From contig CAWDMN010000041.1 in assembly GCA_963803155.1 (NCBI GenBank), positions 1-64,000 on the forward strand: a stretch of 64,000 bases of DNA, written 5' to 3'. This DNA is from CAWDMN01 sp963803155 (GTDB lineage: Bacteria; Acidobacteriota; Terriglobia; Versatilivoradales; Versatilivoraceae). Positions 1-7,772 of the stretch are shown piece after piece. The translations under genes and the position numbers were made by a program. The notes under the pieces were generated by a model that did not search any database, was not told the DNA's origin, and saw nothing but the letters and a program-made list of their open reading frames with translations. The stretch's first letter is position 1. Each line of letters opens with the position of its first letter.

Positions 1-2
1 GG

Positions 3-689
3 ATACAGGTGAGCCTCCTGCCCGAGAAACCTCCTGAGTTTTGTGCTTTTGATATTTCCGCCCGATCGTTGCCCGCCGAGGAAGTGGGAGGAGATCTTTA
101 CGATTTTATTAAGTTCAGCCCCAACCTCCTTGGGCTGGCGATTGCCGATTCTTCCGGCCATGGCCTTCCCGCCGCCTTGATGGCACGGGATGTCATCACG
201 GGACTTCGCTGCGTGCTGGACATCCAATACAAGCTCACCCGGGCGGTAGAACGGGTCAACCGGGTGGTGGCCCGTTCCGCTTTGGCCAGCCGGTTTATCA
301 CTCTGTTTTATTGTGAAATTGAGTCCTCCGGAAACCTGATATACTGCAATGCCGGTCATCCGCCAGCTCTGCTCTTTCGGGAGGGAAAAATCACTCATTT
401 GGATTTGGGTGGTTTAGTACTGGGTCCTCAGCCCGACGCCAGTTATGAGAGAGGATTTGAGCGATTCCTTCCAGGATCCATCTTGCTGCTTTATACCGAC
501 GGAATCATCGAAGCGGAATCCGCGGAAGGGGATAGTTTTGGCATCCCGAAACTCGAACAATTGCTGCTGGACTCCAAAAATTTGAGCTCCAGCCAAATCG
601 TGAACCGGATATTTGAAGAGGTAAATCGCTTTTCACCCAAGGCCCGGGTTGACGATCAAACCGTGGTGGTAGTGCGTCGCCCGATTTAA
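3..689 (+). CDS. PP2C/SpoIIE-family serine phosphatase, 5' end outside window
   Basis: This is the C-terminal catalytic part of an RsbU/SpoIIE-type PPM phosphatase, a family that dephosphorylates anti-sigma-factor antagonists. The open frame continues to the window edge. A GTG at 9 could start a 226-residue protein, but the two codons before it read into the usual IQxxLLP lead-in of this domain, so the true start and probably a sensor domain lie upstream. Visible motifs are AEEVGGDLYDF (first metal-binding Asp region), IADSSGHGLPAALMA, NAGHPPALL and LLYTDGIIEAES (late metal Asp). The domain ends close to the stop codon, so no C-terminal extension follows. The next gene starts 155 bp downstream and need not be co-transcribed. 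The family call is firm; the partner protein cannot be told. Confidence 0.85.
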   Translation: MQVSLLPEKPPEFCAFDISARSLPAEEVGGDLYDFIKFSPNLLGLAIADSSGHGLPAALMARDVITGLRCVLDIQYKLTRAVERVNRVVARSALASRFITLFYCEIESSGNLIYCNAGHPPALLFREGKITHLDLGGLVLGPQPDASYERGFERFLPGSILLLYTDGIIEAESAEGDSFGIPKLEQLLLDSKNLSSSQIVNRIFEEVNRFSPKARVDDQTVVVVRRPI

Positions 690-844
690 GTTCCATCTGA
701 TTTGTTCAGATTCAATGAAGCTGCTCAGACTCTGGCGCCGGAGAGTCGGCTGGTGAAAAGCCAAACCAATCGAGTAACCAGACGCATTTTCTAGAGCTCA
801 TTTTTGCATGGAATTGAATAGAGTTTCCACGGCCATACAAGCTG

Positions 845-3217
845 ATGACAACGAAATTCCCTTTAAAATTGCCCAATCCCAACGAAACATTGCCCATCCC
901 TCGCCTGGTGGAGGAAATGCGCAAAGCCAGGGATTTCCAGCAATGCATCACTCATGTTGAGTTTTTCCCTCCCCAGGAGGCCCAATTTGCCGACTTCCCC
1001 AAATCGATAAGTCCAATGGCGAGAGAGGTCGTACAAAAGCGTGGGATCTCCCGCCTGTACAGCCACCAGGCCGGGGCAATCCAGAGAATCCGGGACGGAA
1101 AGAATGTGGTCATTGTCACACCCACCGCTTCCGGGAAAACTCTCTGCTATAACCTGCCGGTGCTGGATGCCATATTCCAAAATCCTGATACTCGAGCTCT
1201 CTACCTGTTTCCCACTAAAGCGCTGGCGCAGGATCAAATGGAGGAACTTTACCAGCTGATTCAATTGAGCGGCAGGGAAATCAAGACTTTCACATATGAT
1301 GGCGACACTCCGCGGGACGCCAGGAAGGCCATCCGCAGCCAAGGACACATCGTAGTAAGCAATCCCGACATGCTTCATTCCGGGATTCTTCCCCATCACA
1401 CCAAGTGGGTGCAACTTTTCGAAAATTTGAAATTTGTCGTCATTGATGAATTGCACACCTACCGGGGAGTTTTCGGCAGTCACCTCACCAACGTGCTGCG
1501 CCGACTCAAGCGGGTTTGCGCTTTTTACGGCTCCCATCCCCAGTACATTTGCTGTTCGGCCACCATCGCCAATCCTCAGGAATTGGCCAGCCGCCTGCTG
1601 GAAGAGGAAGTCGAATTAGTGGATGAAAATGGCGCCCCGCGCGGAGAAAAGTACTTTATTTTTTATAATCCCCCCGTGGTCAACCGGCAATTGGGAATCC
1701 GCCGGTCATATATCAACGAAACGCGCGATGTCGCCATGAATTTCCTGGGCCGGGGATTGCAAACCATTGTGTTTGCCAATAGCCGGCTGGTCACGGAGAT
1801 TCTGGTCACCTATTTTAAAGAGGCGCTGGAAAAATCGGTGCTTTCGCGCGACCTGATTCGCGGCTATCGCGGAGGATACCTGCCGCTCGAACGGCGTGAA
1901 ATAGAGAAAGGGCTGCGCGAAGGCAAGATATTGGGTGTGGTGGCTACCAATGCACTGGAGTTGGGAGTCGACATCGGCAGTCTGGAAGTCTGCGTAATGG
2001 CGGGCTATCCCGGCTCCATCGCCTCCACCTGGCAGCGGGCCGGCCGCTCCGGACGGCGCAGCGGAACGGCCGCCGCCGTTTATGTGGCCAGCAGCGCTCC
2101 GTTGGATCAATTCATGGTGGAGCATCCTGAATACTTTTTCAGCCAATCGCCAGAACACGCCTTGGTCAACCCAGACAATCTGGAGATTCTTTTGAATCAT
2201 GTGAAGTGCGCCGCCTTTGAGCTCCCTTTCCAGGATGGGGAGCGTTTCGGCACGGTGGAACTTCCGGAGATCCTCAAATTCCTGGCCGAGCGGGGATTTC
2301 TGCAACACTCCGGCAATCAATGGCACTGGACCAATGAAGCCTATCCGGCGGATGCAGTCAGTCTGCGCTCCGTTAGCTCCGACAATTTTGTGGTGGTGGA
2401 TATAACAGGCACTCCTAAAATCATCAGTAAGGTGGATTTCTCGAGCGCCTTAACCACCGTGCACGAAAAAGCGGTTTACATTCACGAAGGCCAGCAATTC
2501 TTCGTCGAAAAGATGGACTACAAGGAGCGCCGGGCCGAGGTGAAAAAGGTGGACCTCGATTATTTCACCGACGCGATTTCCTACACCAAGGTGACGATCC
2601 TGGAGTCTTTCGAAACTCAACAGTTGCGCAATTCCCTCAAAAACCATGGCGAAGTCCACATTCGCACCCAGGTGGTGGGCTTCAAAAAAATCAAATTCTA
2701 TTCCATGGAAAACGTGGGGGCTGGCGATTTGGAGCTTCCCGAACAGGAAATGCATACCACCTCCTACTGGCTGACATTGCCCAAATCGTTCATGGATTCC
2801 CTTCCCTACTCACTCTCCGCGCGCTTAAGCGGAGTCCGGGGGATGATGGAGGCCATGCGGCAAATGGCCGCGCTATTTTTGATGTGCGACCCGCGCGATT
2901 TGGGGATGGCCATTGAAGAAAATTGGGCGAGTCCTGAAGCGGTGGATCCCGCCGCAATCGCCAGGCCCCAAAGTTCCCGTGTAGCCGCGCAAATATTCGA
3001 ACCCAACATCTTCCTCTACGATAATTATCCCGGAGGAATCGGATTGAGCCAACCGCTCCACGACTTGCACGATCAGGTCCTGCGGGAAACTGCCCGGCTG
3101 ATCCGAAGCTGTCCTTGCGAAGAGGGTTGCCCGAGTTGTGTCGGCCCAAGGGCGGAAGTGGGCGATAAAAGTAAGGAAGTGGCGTTGGCGATTCTGGAAA
3201 AAATTGTACCGGTATGA
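845..3217 (+). CDS. mrfA: MrfA-like DEAD/DEAH-box helicase with C-terminal four-cysteine (DUF1998-type) domain
   Basis: A 790-residue superfamily 2 helicase of the YprA/MrfA and Hrq1 group. Characterised members are 3'-5' DNA helicases; in Bacillus, MrfA acts with MrfB in repair of mitomycin-type DNA damage. Motifs in order: Walker A TPTASGKT (92-99), DELH box (201-204), SAT motif III (238-240), ATNALELGVDIG, and motif VI QRAGRSGRR (397-405). The C-terminal third carries Cys756, Cys758, Cys762 and Cys765 (spacing CxC-x3-CxxC), the metal-binding signature of this family. Length is close to the roughly 750 residues usual for the family. The MrfB-like gene follows 73 bp downstream, which supports this specific assignment. 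A strong ribosome site before 845 is not obvious, so the exact start is moderately certain. Confidence 0.9.
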   Translation: MTTKFPLKLPNPNETLPIPRLVEEMRKARDFQQCITHVEFFPPQEAQFADFPKSISPMAREVVQKRGISRLYSHQAGAIQRIRDGKNVVIVTPTASGKTLCYNLPVLDAIFQNPDTRALYLFPTKALAQDQMEELYQLIQLSGREIKTFTYDGDTPRDARKAIRSQGHIVVSNPDMLHSGILPHHTKWVQLFENLKFVVIDELHTYRGVFGSHLTNVLRRLKRVCAFYGSHPQYICCSATIANPQELASRLLEEEVELVDENGAPRGEKYFIFYNPPVVNRQLGIRRSYINETRDVAMNFLGRGLQTIVFANSRLVTEILVTYFKEALEKSVLSRDLIRGYRGGYLPLERREIEKGLREGKILGVVATNALELGVDIGSLEVCVMAGYPGSIASTWQRAGRSGRRSGTAAAVYVASSAPLDQFMVEHPEYFFSQSPEHALVNPDNLEILLNHVKCAAFELPFQDGERFGTVELPEILKFLAERGFLQHSGNQWHWTNEAYPADAVSLRSVSSDNFVVVDITGTPKIISKVDFSSALTTVHEKAVYIHEGQQFFVEKMDYKERRAEVKKVDLDYFTDAISYTKVTILESFETQQLRNSLKNHGEVHIRTQVVGFKKIKFYSMENVGAGDLELPEQEMHTTSYWLTLPKSFMDSLPYSLSARLSGVRGMMEAMRQMAALFLMCDPRDLGMAIEENWASPEAVDPAAIARPQSSRVAAQIFEPNIFLYDNYPGGIGLSQPLHDLHDQVLRETARLIRSCPCEEGCPSCVGPRAEVGDKSKEVALAILEKIVPV

Positions 3218-3240
3218 CCTCTAGCCTAATTCACTAGAGG
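3218..3240 (+). other. Hairpin immediately after the mrfA stop
   Basis: CCTCTAG (3218-3224) and CTAGAGG (3234-3240) form a perfect 7-bp stem with a 9-nt loop, starting on the base after the stop codon. No T-run follows, so it is not a standard intrinsic terminator. It sits between mrfA and mrfB and could act in mRNA processing or stability (inference). Confidence 0.45.
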
Positions 3241-3290
3241 ATAAGTGCCACTCTGGAAATGTTGTCACTGGCAAACACTCCTATGGATTT

Positions 3291-4616
3291 ATGAGTCTGC
3301 GGGATAAGTTAAAAAAACAACTGGATCTGCACGCGAAGAACCTCGGCCGATTGCAGGACCATTCTCTTCCGCGGGAACCCCACTCGCATTTCGATATTCC
3401 CTCTTCCGCTCCCAGCCTGTCGACACAGCTCGACCGGATGCGCCAACTGGACCAGCATCGAAAGCATCCCCCGGCAACTATGGCAGCACCCAAGGGGTCT
3501 TCCCTCCCCGATGAGTTCTTTTCTTCTCCCCATGAAACTCCTTTTGTCTTTTTGGAAAAGACTCTTCCTTGGGAAAATGATCCTCTGCACAGCCACCTCC
3601 GGCTATTGGCGCTGGTGGAATTCTTATCCGGGGAACGAATCGAAAGCCCGTTGGATAAGACAATCTTTCTCGACACGGAAACCACCGGGCTCTCCGGTGG
3701 CGCCGGGACTTATGCATTTCTGACGGGAATTGGCTTTTGGGAGGAATCCGGATTTAAAATCCAACAATATTTTATGCGCGAATTTCGCGAAGAAAAAGCC
3801 CTTTTGCGAGAGTTGGGAGTACGATTGACTGGCGCCAAATTATTGGTAACTTTCAATGGAAAGGGATTTGATTTTCCCCTGCTGGAATCCAGATTCGTGC
3901 TTTCGCGGCTCCCCTTCCCGCTGCGCGAAGCGTATCACCTGGATTTACTCTATCCGGCACGGCGTCTATGGAAGCTCCGGCTGAAAGATTGCAGCCTGGG
4001 AAATCTGGAAAAAAAAGTGCTAAACATCGAACGCGAGGATGATGTGCCCGGCAACGTGATCCCGGCCCTTTATTTTAATTATCTACAAACCGGGCGGCCC
4101 TCTGGGATCAACGCCATCCTTGAACATAACCGACAGGATATTTACTCTCTGGCTCAATTAGCGATCCAAACCGTGGATCATCTGCTGGCCGATCGTCCCG
4201 ATGAGAACTGGTTCCCGGAAGAGCTGCTGGGCGCGGGAAGATACTTTCAGACCCTGGGACACGGGCAACTCTCTTTGAGTTTCCACGAAGCCGCGGTCCG
4301 ACGTGAGTTGGAAGGAGATCTCGCCCTTGAGGCCATGGGCCGGCTGGCCAGGCTTTACAAATCCCGCCGTGAATATGCTCAGGCTATCCCCTTGTGGGAA
4401 AAATTGACCCAGGCCAACTCGCGATTTTCGTTGGAAGCCTGCGAATGTCTTGCCATTTATTACGAGCACCATGCCAGCGATTTGGACCGGGCTTTATCCT
4501 TCGCCCGTCTAGCCCTCACCGAACTAGTCCCCCCACATTTGGATTCGCCACGCCAGGCTTGGATCCGCCGCGTCCAGCGACTCGAGGAGAAACAGAAGCG
4601 TTCGGCCAAACACTAA
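3291..4616 (+). CDS. mrfB: MrfB-like DEDD exonuclease with C-terminal TPR region
   Basis: A 441-residue YprB/MrfB homologue with a ribonuclease H-like fold (RNase_H_2 type). In Bacillus, MrfB is the metal-dependent 3'-5' exonuclease partner of helicase MrfA. Acidic catalytic residues are visible: FLDTETTGL (Asp128, Glu130), LVTFNGKGFDFPLLESR (Asp194) and HNRQDIYSLA (Asp283). The N-terminal 120 residues are polar and low in recognisable structure. Residues after about 300 are helical with TPR-like spacing (GRYFQTLG, AMGRLARLYKSR, ACECLAIYYEH). The length resembles Bacillus YprB (about 410) with a slightly longer N-terminus. It lies 73 bp downstream of the helicase on the same strand, so the two probably form one operon. 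The DNA-repair role is inferred from the family and the pairing. Confidence 0.85.
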   Translation: MSLRDKLKKQLDLHAKNLGRLQDHSLPREPHSHFDIPSSAPSLSTQLDRMRQLDQHRKHPPATMAAPKGSSLPDEFFSSPHETPFVFLEKTLPWENDPLHSHLRLLALVEFLSGERIESPLDKTIFLDTETTGLSGGAGTYAFLTGIGFWEESGFKIQQYFMREFREEKALLRELGVRLTGAKLLVTFNGKGFDFPLLESRFVLSRLPFPLREAYHLDLLYPARRLWKLRLKDCSLGNLEKKVLNIEREDDVPGNVIPALYFNYLQTGRPSGINAILEHNRQDIYSLAQLAIQTVDHLLADRPDENWFPEELLGAGRYFQTLGHGQLSLSFHEAAVRRELEGDLALEAMGRLARLYKSRREYAQAIPLWEKLTQANSRFSLEACECLAIYYEHHASDLDRALSFARLALTELVPPHLDSPRQAWIRRVQRLEEKQKRSAKH

Positions 4617-4648
4617 GGATTCGCGTGGAGATAACGTTGAGACTCGCC

Positions 4649-4681
4649 AGACCTCACAGGTCTCGGAGACCTTTAAGGTCT
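4649..4681. repeat. Two adjacent small palindromes between convergent genes
   Basis: AGACCTCACAGGTCT (4649-4663) and AGACCTTTAAGGTCT (4667-4681) are two near-perfect inverted repeats in tandem in the 113-bp space between convergent genes. They share the half-site AGACCT/AGGTCT. This looks like a dispersed palindromic element or a two-way transcription end; no T-run is present. Confidence 0.5.
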
Positions 4682-4729
4682 TCAGGCATCTTCTCGGCAC
4701 GGCTTAAGTGAGAAACAACTTCCCTGAGA

Positions 4730-6112
4730 TTATCTGGCGCGCTCCAACACAGCTTTGGCAGACCGGTCCAAAAGTTCCCAGATTCGATCCACCCAATCCG
4801 AATGTTCCGGTTTCATGAGCACGGAGCGAAGGCAGGTAACGTTCTCGCCATCACACTTCATTCCCTCCGCCGCAAAATCAAATAGGTGAGCCGGCAGATT
4901 CGCCAAGGCCAGGTGAAGTTGGTTTCGAGCCGCTTCGGAAAAGATCTCGCGTGCCAAGGCAGAGGCTTCACTTGTCCGGGGGGCACGGACGGTCCAAACC
5001 ACAATATCCAGTTCTGGCGCGAAAGGGACGATGAACCGGCTGTCCCTCCGCAGTTTTTCAAAAAGAGATAAGGCAGCCGTTCGGGTCTGGCTGAGCATCT
5101 GGGCAAACTCCCCCTCCGGCACGAGTGGTAATAATCTTTGGGTTGCCCACAACCCTACTGCCGCGGCGCCAGCCCTCGAACACTCAAGGCTGATTTCGCC
5201 CAAATGCAATTCGGTGGAACTGAAATAGGTATAGGGGGAATCATGCTTATAAAATCGTCCCACGGAAGGATCCCGGAAGAGCACACATCCACACCCATAA
5301 GGTTGCAGGCCATGTTTGTGGGGATCAATCACCAAAGAATCCACCTCGCTCAATCGGTCATATGCATGGCGCGTTAACGCCATCAAGTTGTCGGCCAGGG
5401 AAAAGTAACCGCCGTAGGCAGCGTCCGCATGCAGGCGAAAGCCGTACTGGTCCCGCCAATCGAGGATCTGGGGCAAAGGATCGACGGATCCTGTCGCTGT
5501 GGTCCCAATCGTGGCCACCACAGTCCCGACATCTCCCTGATCCAGATGAGCTTTCAATGCTTCCAGATTCATCCGCCCTTCCCTTCCGCAGGGGACGGAC
5601 TCAAAGGCCAACCCCAGCACGCCGCTGCTGATGCGTTGATGGGTATAGTGCGCTTGTTGCGAAGCAATAATCCGCTTCCCGGGACGTAATTGTCCGGCTA
5701 CCCAGAGTGCTTCCAGGTTCGCCATCGTACCCCCGCCGCATAAATGGCCCAAATGGCTATGCCAACCCACCATGTGCGCAATCTCAGCCACGGCTTCTTT
5801 TTCCATGGTGGAACTCGCGCGTCCCCCATCCAGTGCGTGGTTGTTAGGATTAATCCACATGGCCAACATGTAAGCGAGACGGGCCGCAGGGTGGGGAGGC
5901 TTCATCATTTGCCCCGCATAATAGGGGTGAAAGTAAGGGTAATTATCCTGAAGACGCCGGGCAACTTCCAAAAGAACAGTCTCAACGGCCTTTGGGTCGG
6001 AAAGCTCTGCACTAGGAGATGGCAAGGATGAAAATCCCTCTTCCAGACGGTCGAGCGCCGTGCGTAGGATCCGCAAGGATTCTTTTTCGAGTATAAAGGG
6101 TGTCTGAGTCAT
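4730..6112 (-). CDS. Pyridoxal-phosphate-dependent group II decarboxylase
   Basis: A 460-residue fold-type I PLP decarboxylase related to aromatic amino acid, tyrosine and glutamate decarboxylases. The cofactor lysine is Lys266 in VIDPHKHGLQPYG; Asp230 in HADAAYGGY binds the pyridine nitrogen; His155 in SQQAHYTH is placed to stack on the ring. The sequence STMEKEAVAEIAHMVGW followed by GGGTMANLEAL is typical of the group. It is cytosolic, with no signal peptide or membrane segment. Length matches the family (450-500). The substrate cannot be read from the sequence. The gene is solitary and convergent with mrfB. The ATG at 6112 gives an N-terminus of plausible length. Confidence 0.85.
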   Translation of the reverse strand: MTQTPFILEKESLRILRTALDRLEEGFSSLPSPSAELSDPKAVETVLLEVARRLQDNYPYFHPYYAGQMMKPPHPAARLAYMLAMWINPNNHALDGGRASSTMEKEAVAEIAHMVGWHSHLGHLCGGGTMANLEALWVAGQLRPGKRIIASQQAHYTHQRISSGVLGLAFESVPCGREGRMNLEALKAHLDQGDVGTVVATIGTTATGSVDPLPQILDWRDQYGFRLHADAAYGGYFSLADNLMALTRHAYDRLSEVDSLVIDPHKHGLQPYGCGCVLFRDPSVGRFYKHDSPYTYFSSTELHLGEISLECSRAGAAAVGLWATQRLLPLVPEGEFAQMLSQTRTAALSLFEKLRRDSRFIVPFAPELDIVVWTVRAPRTSEASALAREIFSEAARNQLHLALANLPAHLFDFAAEGMKCDGENVTCLRSVLMKPEHSDWVDRIWELLDRSAKAVLERAR

Positions 6113-6485
6113 TCATGAACCTTTCCTTCAACAGTTTGAAACTACCATTTGTGCTGGCTTTTATTCGCCGGGTTCCATTATAAATCCAAACTGGTTCTTC
6201 AAGAATTGGCTCTTTTCAATGTCGGCAATAATTATGAGCCGGCAACCAGTTGACACTCTCAGGTGGAGCTGAATTCGTAGCGAGCACACATTCGAGAGTC
6301 GCTTAATACCCCCAAACTACCTTAGCCGACGATCACTCGCTTACGCTTTGTGCGACTTGACCAAGCCAGCGCTTTTATCGTAGGCGTGATCACTTTATCA
6401 AGGGGTGAGGAACGGTTGCTATTTTTATTGAGCGGAATTAGGGTTATGATTAGTCGCGAACCTCAATCCGGAGGGCTAAACGTTT
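6113..6485. other. Spacer, no gene seen
   Basis: 373 bp between the divergent decarboxylase and the small membrane protein gene. No convincing open frame. A stretch at about 6334-6360 (GATCACTCGCTTACGCTTTG) resembles 31671-31692 (GATCACTCGCTTTCGCTTCG), so a degenerate dispersed repeat may be present. Confidence 0.4.
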
Positions 6486-6674
6486 ATGCATTCTCACCTC
6501 CCTTCGCTTCTTGCCCAGGCAGCAGCTGAGTATAGTTCGACTACATCCCTATCCTCCATCTTTGCCTCGATTCGGGATCGAATCGAAATGCAGATAGGGC
6601 GAGGCAACTTGAAATATGCGCTCATTGGAAGCATCGTGGTTTTGATTATTCTGTTCTACAGAATGCGGCGCTGA
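6486..6674 (+). CDS. Small single-pass membrane protein (62 aa)
   Basis: A 62-residue open frame preceded by a good ribosome site (GGAGG about 10 nt before the ATG). The N-terminal half is polar and Ser/Ala-rich, a short amphipathic stretch (SIFASIRDRIEMQIGRGN) follows, then one hydrophobic segment (about residues 43-58, YALIGSIVVLIILFYR) ends in MRR. The topology suggests a C-terminal membrane anchor with the basic end inside. It ends 4 bp from the end of the convergent glycosyltransferase gene. I do not recognise the family. The ribosome site and clean anchor argue for a real gene. Confidence 0.55.
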   Translation: MHSHLPSLLAQAAAEYSSTTSLSSIFASIRDRIEMQIGRGNLKYALIGSIVVLIILFYRMRR

Positions 6675-6677
6675 GGA

Positions 6678-7619
6678 TTACTTATCCTTTGCTAACATGA
6701 TTTGGCATTGGCGCCAGACCCCCTCAATCCCAATTGTCTCCATGGGAGCTGCATTATTGGGGGAGATAGAGTGATCGTCCCGGAAATCCCCTTGATGCCC
6801 ACTGGAGATAATTCGCACGTTTGGCCCACTCGGACCCCATACAAATGGATCAGTCGGGCCGAAAAGAGCGATGGTGGGACACCCCACGGCCGCGGCCAGA
6901 TGAGTCACCCCAGAATCATTGCCAATGTAAAGTAACGCGGCCGACAATCGTAGAGCCAGTTCAATCAAATCAAGATCAAGAATCGAAGTTGCCCCCCCAG
7001 GAATAGGCAATTGAATTTCAGCGGGTCCCCCAAGCCATACCACGCTGCGGCCGTCATCTTTGAGAAGAGCGGCCAATTGGCAGAAAGAATCGAAGGGCCA
7101 GTTCTTTTGTGCACTTCCACTGCCGGGATGGATCATCACTTCTTGCCCGCCACCGATCCGGTCGTCTTCTTTTTTCAAAAATTCAAGCCGGAAATTTTCA
7201 AAGGGATCTTGGGGAATCGCACGAACTGCCCGGTCACCAAACAGGGACAAATGATATCGAATAATCGGGACCGGAAATGTCGGGAATGGAGCTTGTCTCC
7301 AAACCCGGGCTATTCCTGCCTTATGCATGATTTGAGGCAGGGGAGAAGAATCGGCGGCAAATAAAATTGCGTCGCTAAATGGGCGGAGTTTTGCAAAAAT
7401 CGCCGGTTCAGGATCCGGATTAAACAAGGCGGCCCATTGGGCGGATTGGACATCCCAAATCTCATCGACAACTCCGCTCCGCTTTGCCAGCCTAGCCAAT
7501 TCCGGTTTCCCGGCCAAAACAACGAGACTATCCGGATGCTCGCTGCGCCACCACTCCATGGCAGGGAGGGTGGTGATGAAATCACCCAAAGCTCCGGTGT
7601 GATAAATCAGGGTTCGCAT
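6678..7619 (-). CDS. Glycosyltransferase family 9 (heptosyltransferase-like)
   Basis: A 313-residue GT-B glycosyltransferase of family 9, the ADP-heptose:LPS heptosyltransferase group, probably acting on lipopolysaccharide core or another surface glycan at the inner membrane face. It starts with MRTLIYHTGALGDFITTLPA, the N-terminal glycine-rich loop of the family. The C-terminal half has MIHPGSGSAQKNWP and YIGNDSGVTHLAAAVGCPTIALFGPTDP, the nucleotide-sugar binding signatures. The frame stays open upstream to 7748, but those extra 43 codons are basic, unlike the family, and include a 26-bp stretch identical to a dispersed repeat at 45550-45575. I therefore place the start at 7619. The acceptor sugar is unknown. 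Confidence 0.8.
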   Translation of the reverse strand: MRTLIYHTGALGDFITTLPAMEWWRSEHPDSLVVLAGKPELARLAKRSGVVDEIWDVQSAQWAALFNPDPEPAIFAKLRPFSDAILFAADSSPLPQIMHKAGIARVWRQAPFPTFPVPIIRYHLSLFGDRAVRAIPQDPFENFRLEFLKKEDDRIGGGQEVMIHPGSGSAQKNWPFDSFCQLAALLKDDGRSVVWLGGPAEIQLPIPGGATSILDLDLIELALRLSAALLYIGNDSGVTHLAAAVGCPTIALFGPTDPFVWGPSGPNVRIISSGHQGDFRDDHSISPNNAAPMETIGIEGVWRQCQIMLAKDK

Positions 7620-7698
7620 AGGCTGACAACGGATCGGATAAGTGGAATGCGTACGCCGCAGCACATTGCCCCGCCAGCCTGACCTCCCCAGCGAACGC

Positions 7699-7724
7699 GC
7701 ACGGAGTGCCCGCTCCACCATTGC
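7699..7724. repeat. Fragment of a dispersed repeat upstream of the glycosyltransferase
   Basis: These 26 bp are identical, in the same orientation, to 45550-45575, which is one end of a longer repeat copy (45426-45572). The core reads CACGGAGTGCCCGCTCCACC. It lies 80 bp before the chosen glycosyltransferase start. Confidence 0.65.
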
Positions 7725-7772
7725 TGGTTGCTTCTTCATGAGGCCCAAGGCCGGAGTGCTCCAACTCCAAGT

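Noticed and set aside
863..1537. 224-codon antisense frame inside the MrfA-like gene
   Set aside because: It is the opposite-strand shadow of a well-supported helicase gene and lacks its own start signals.
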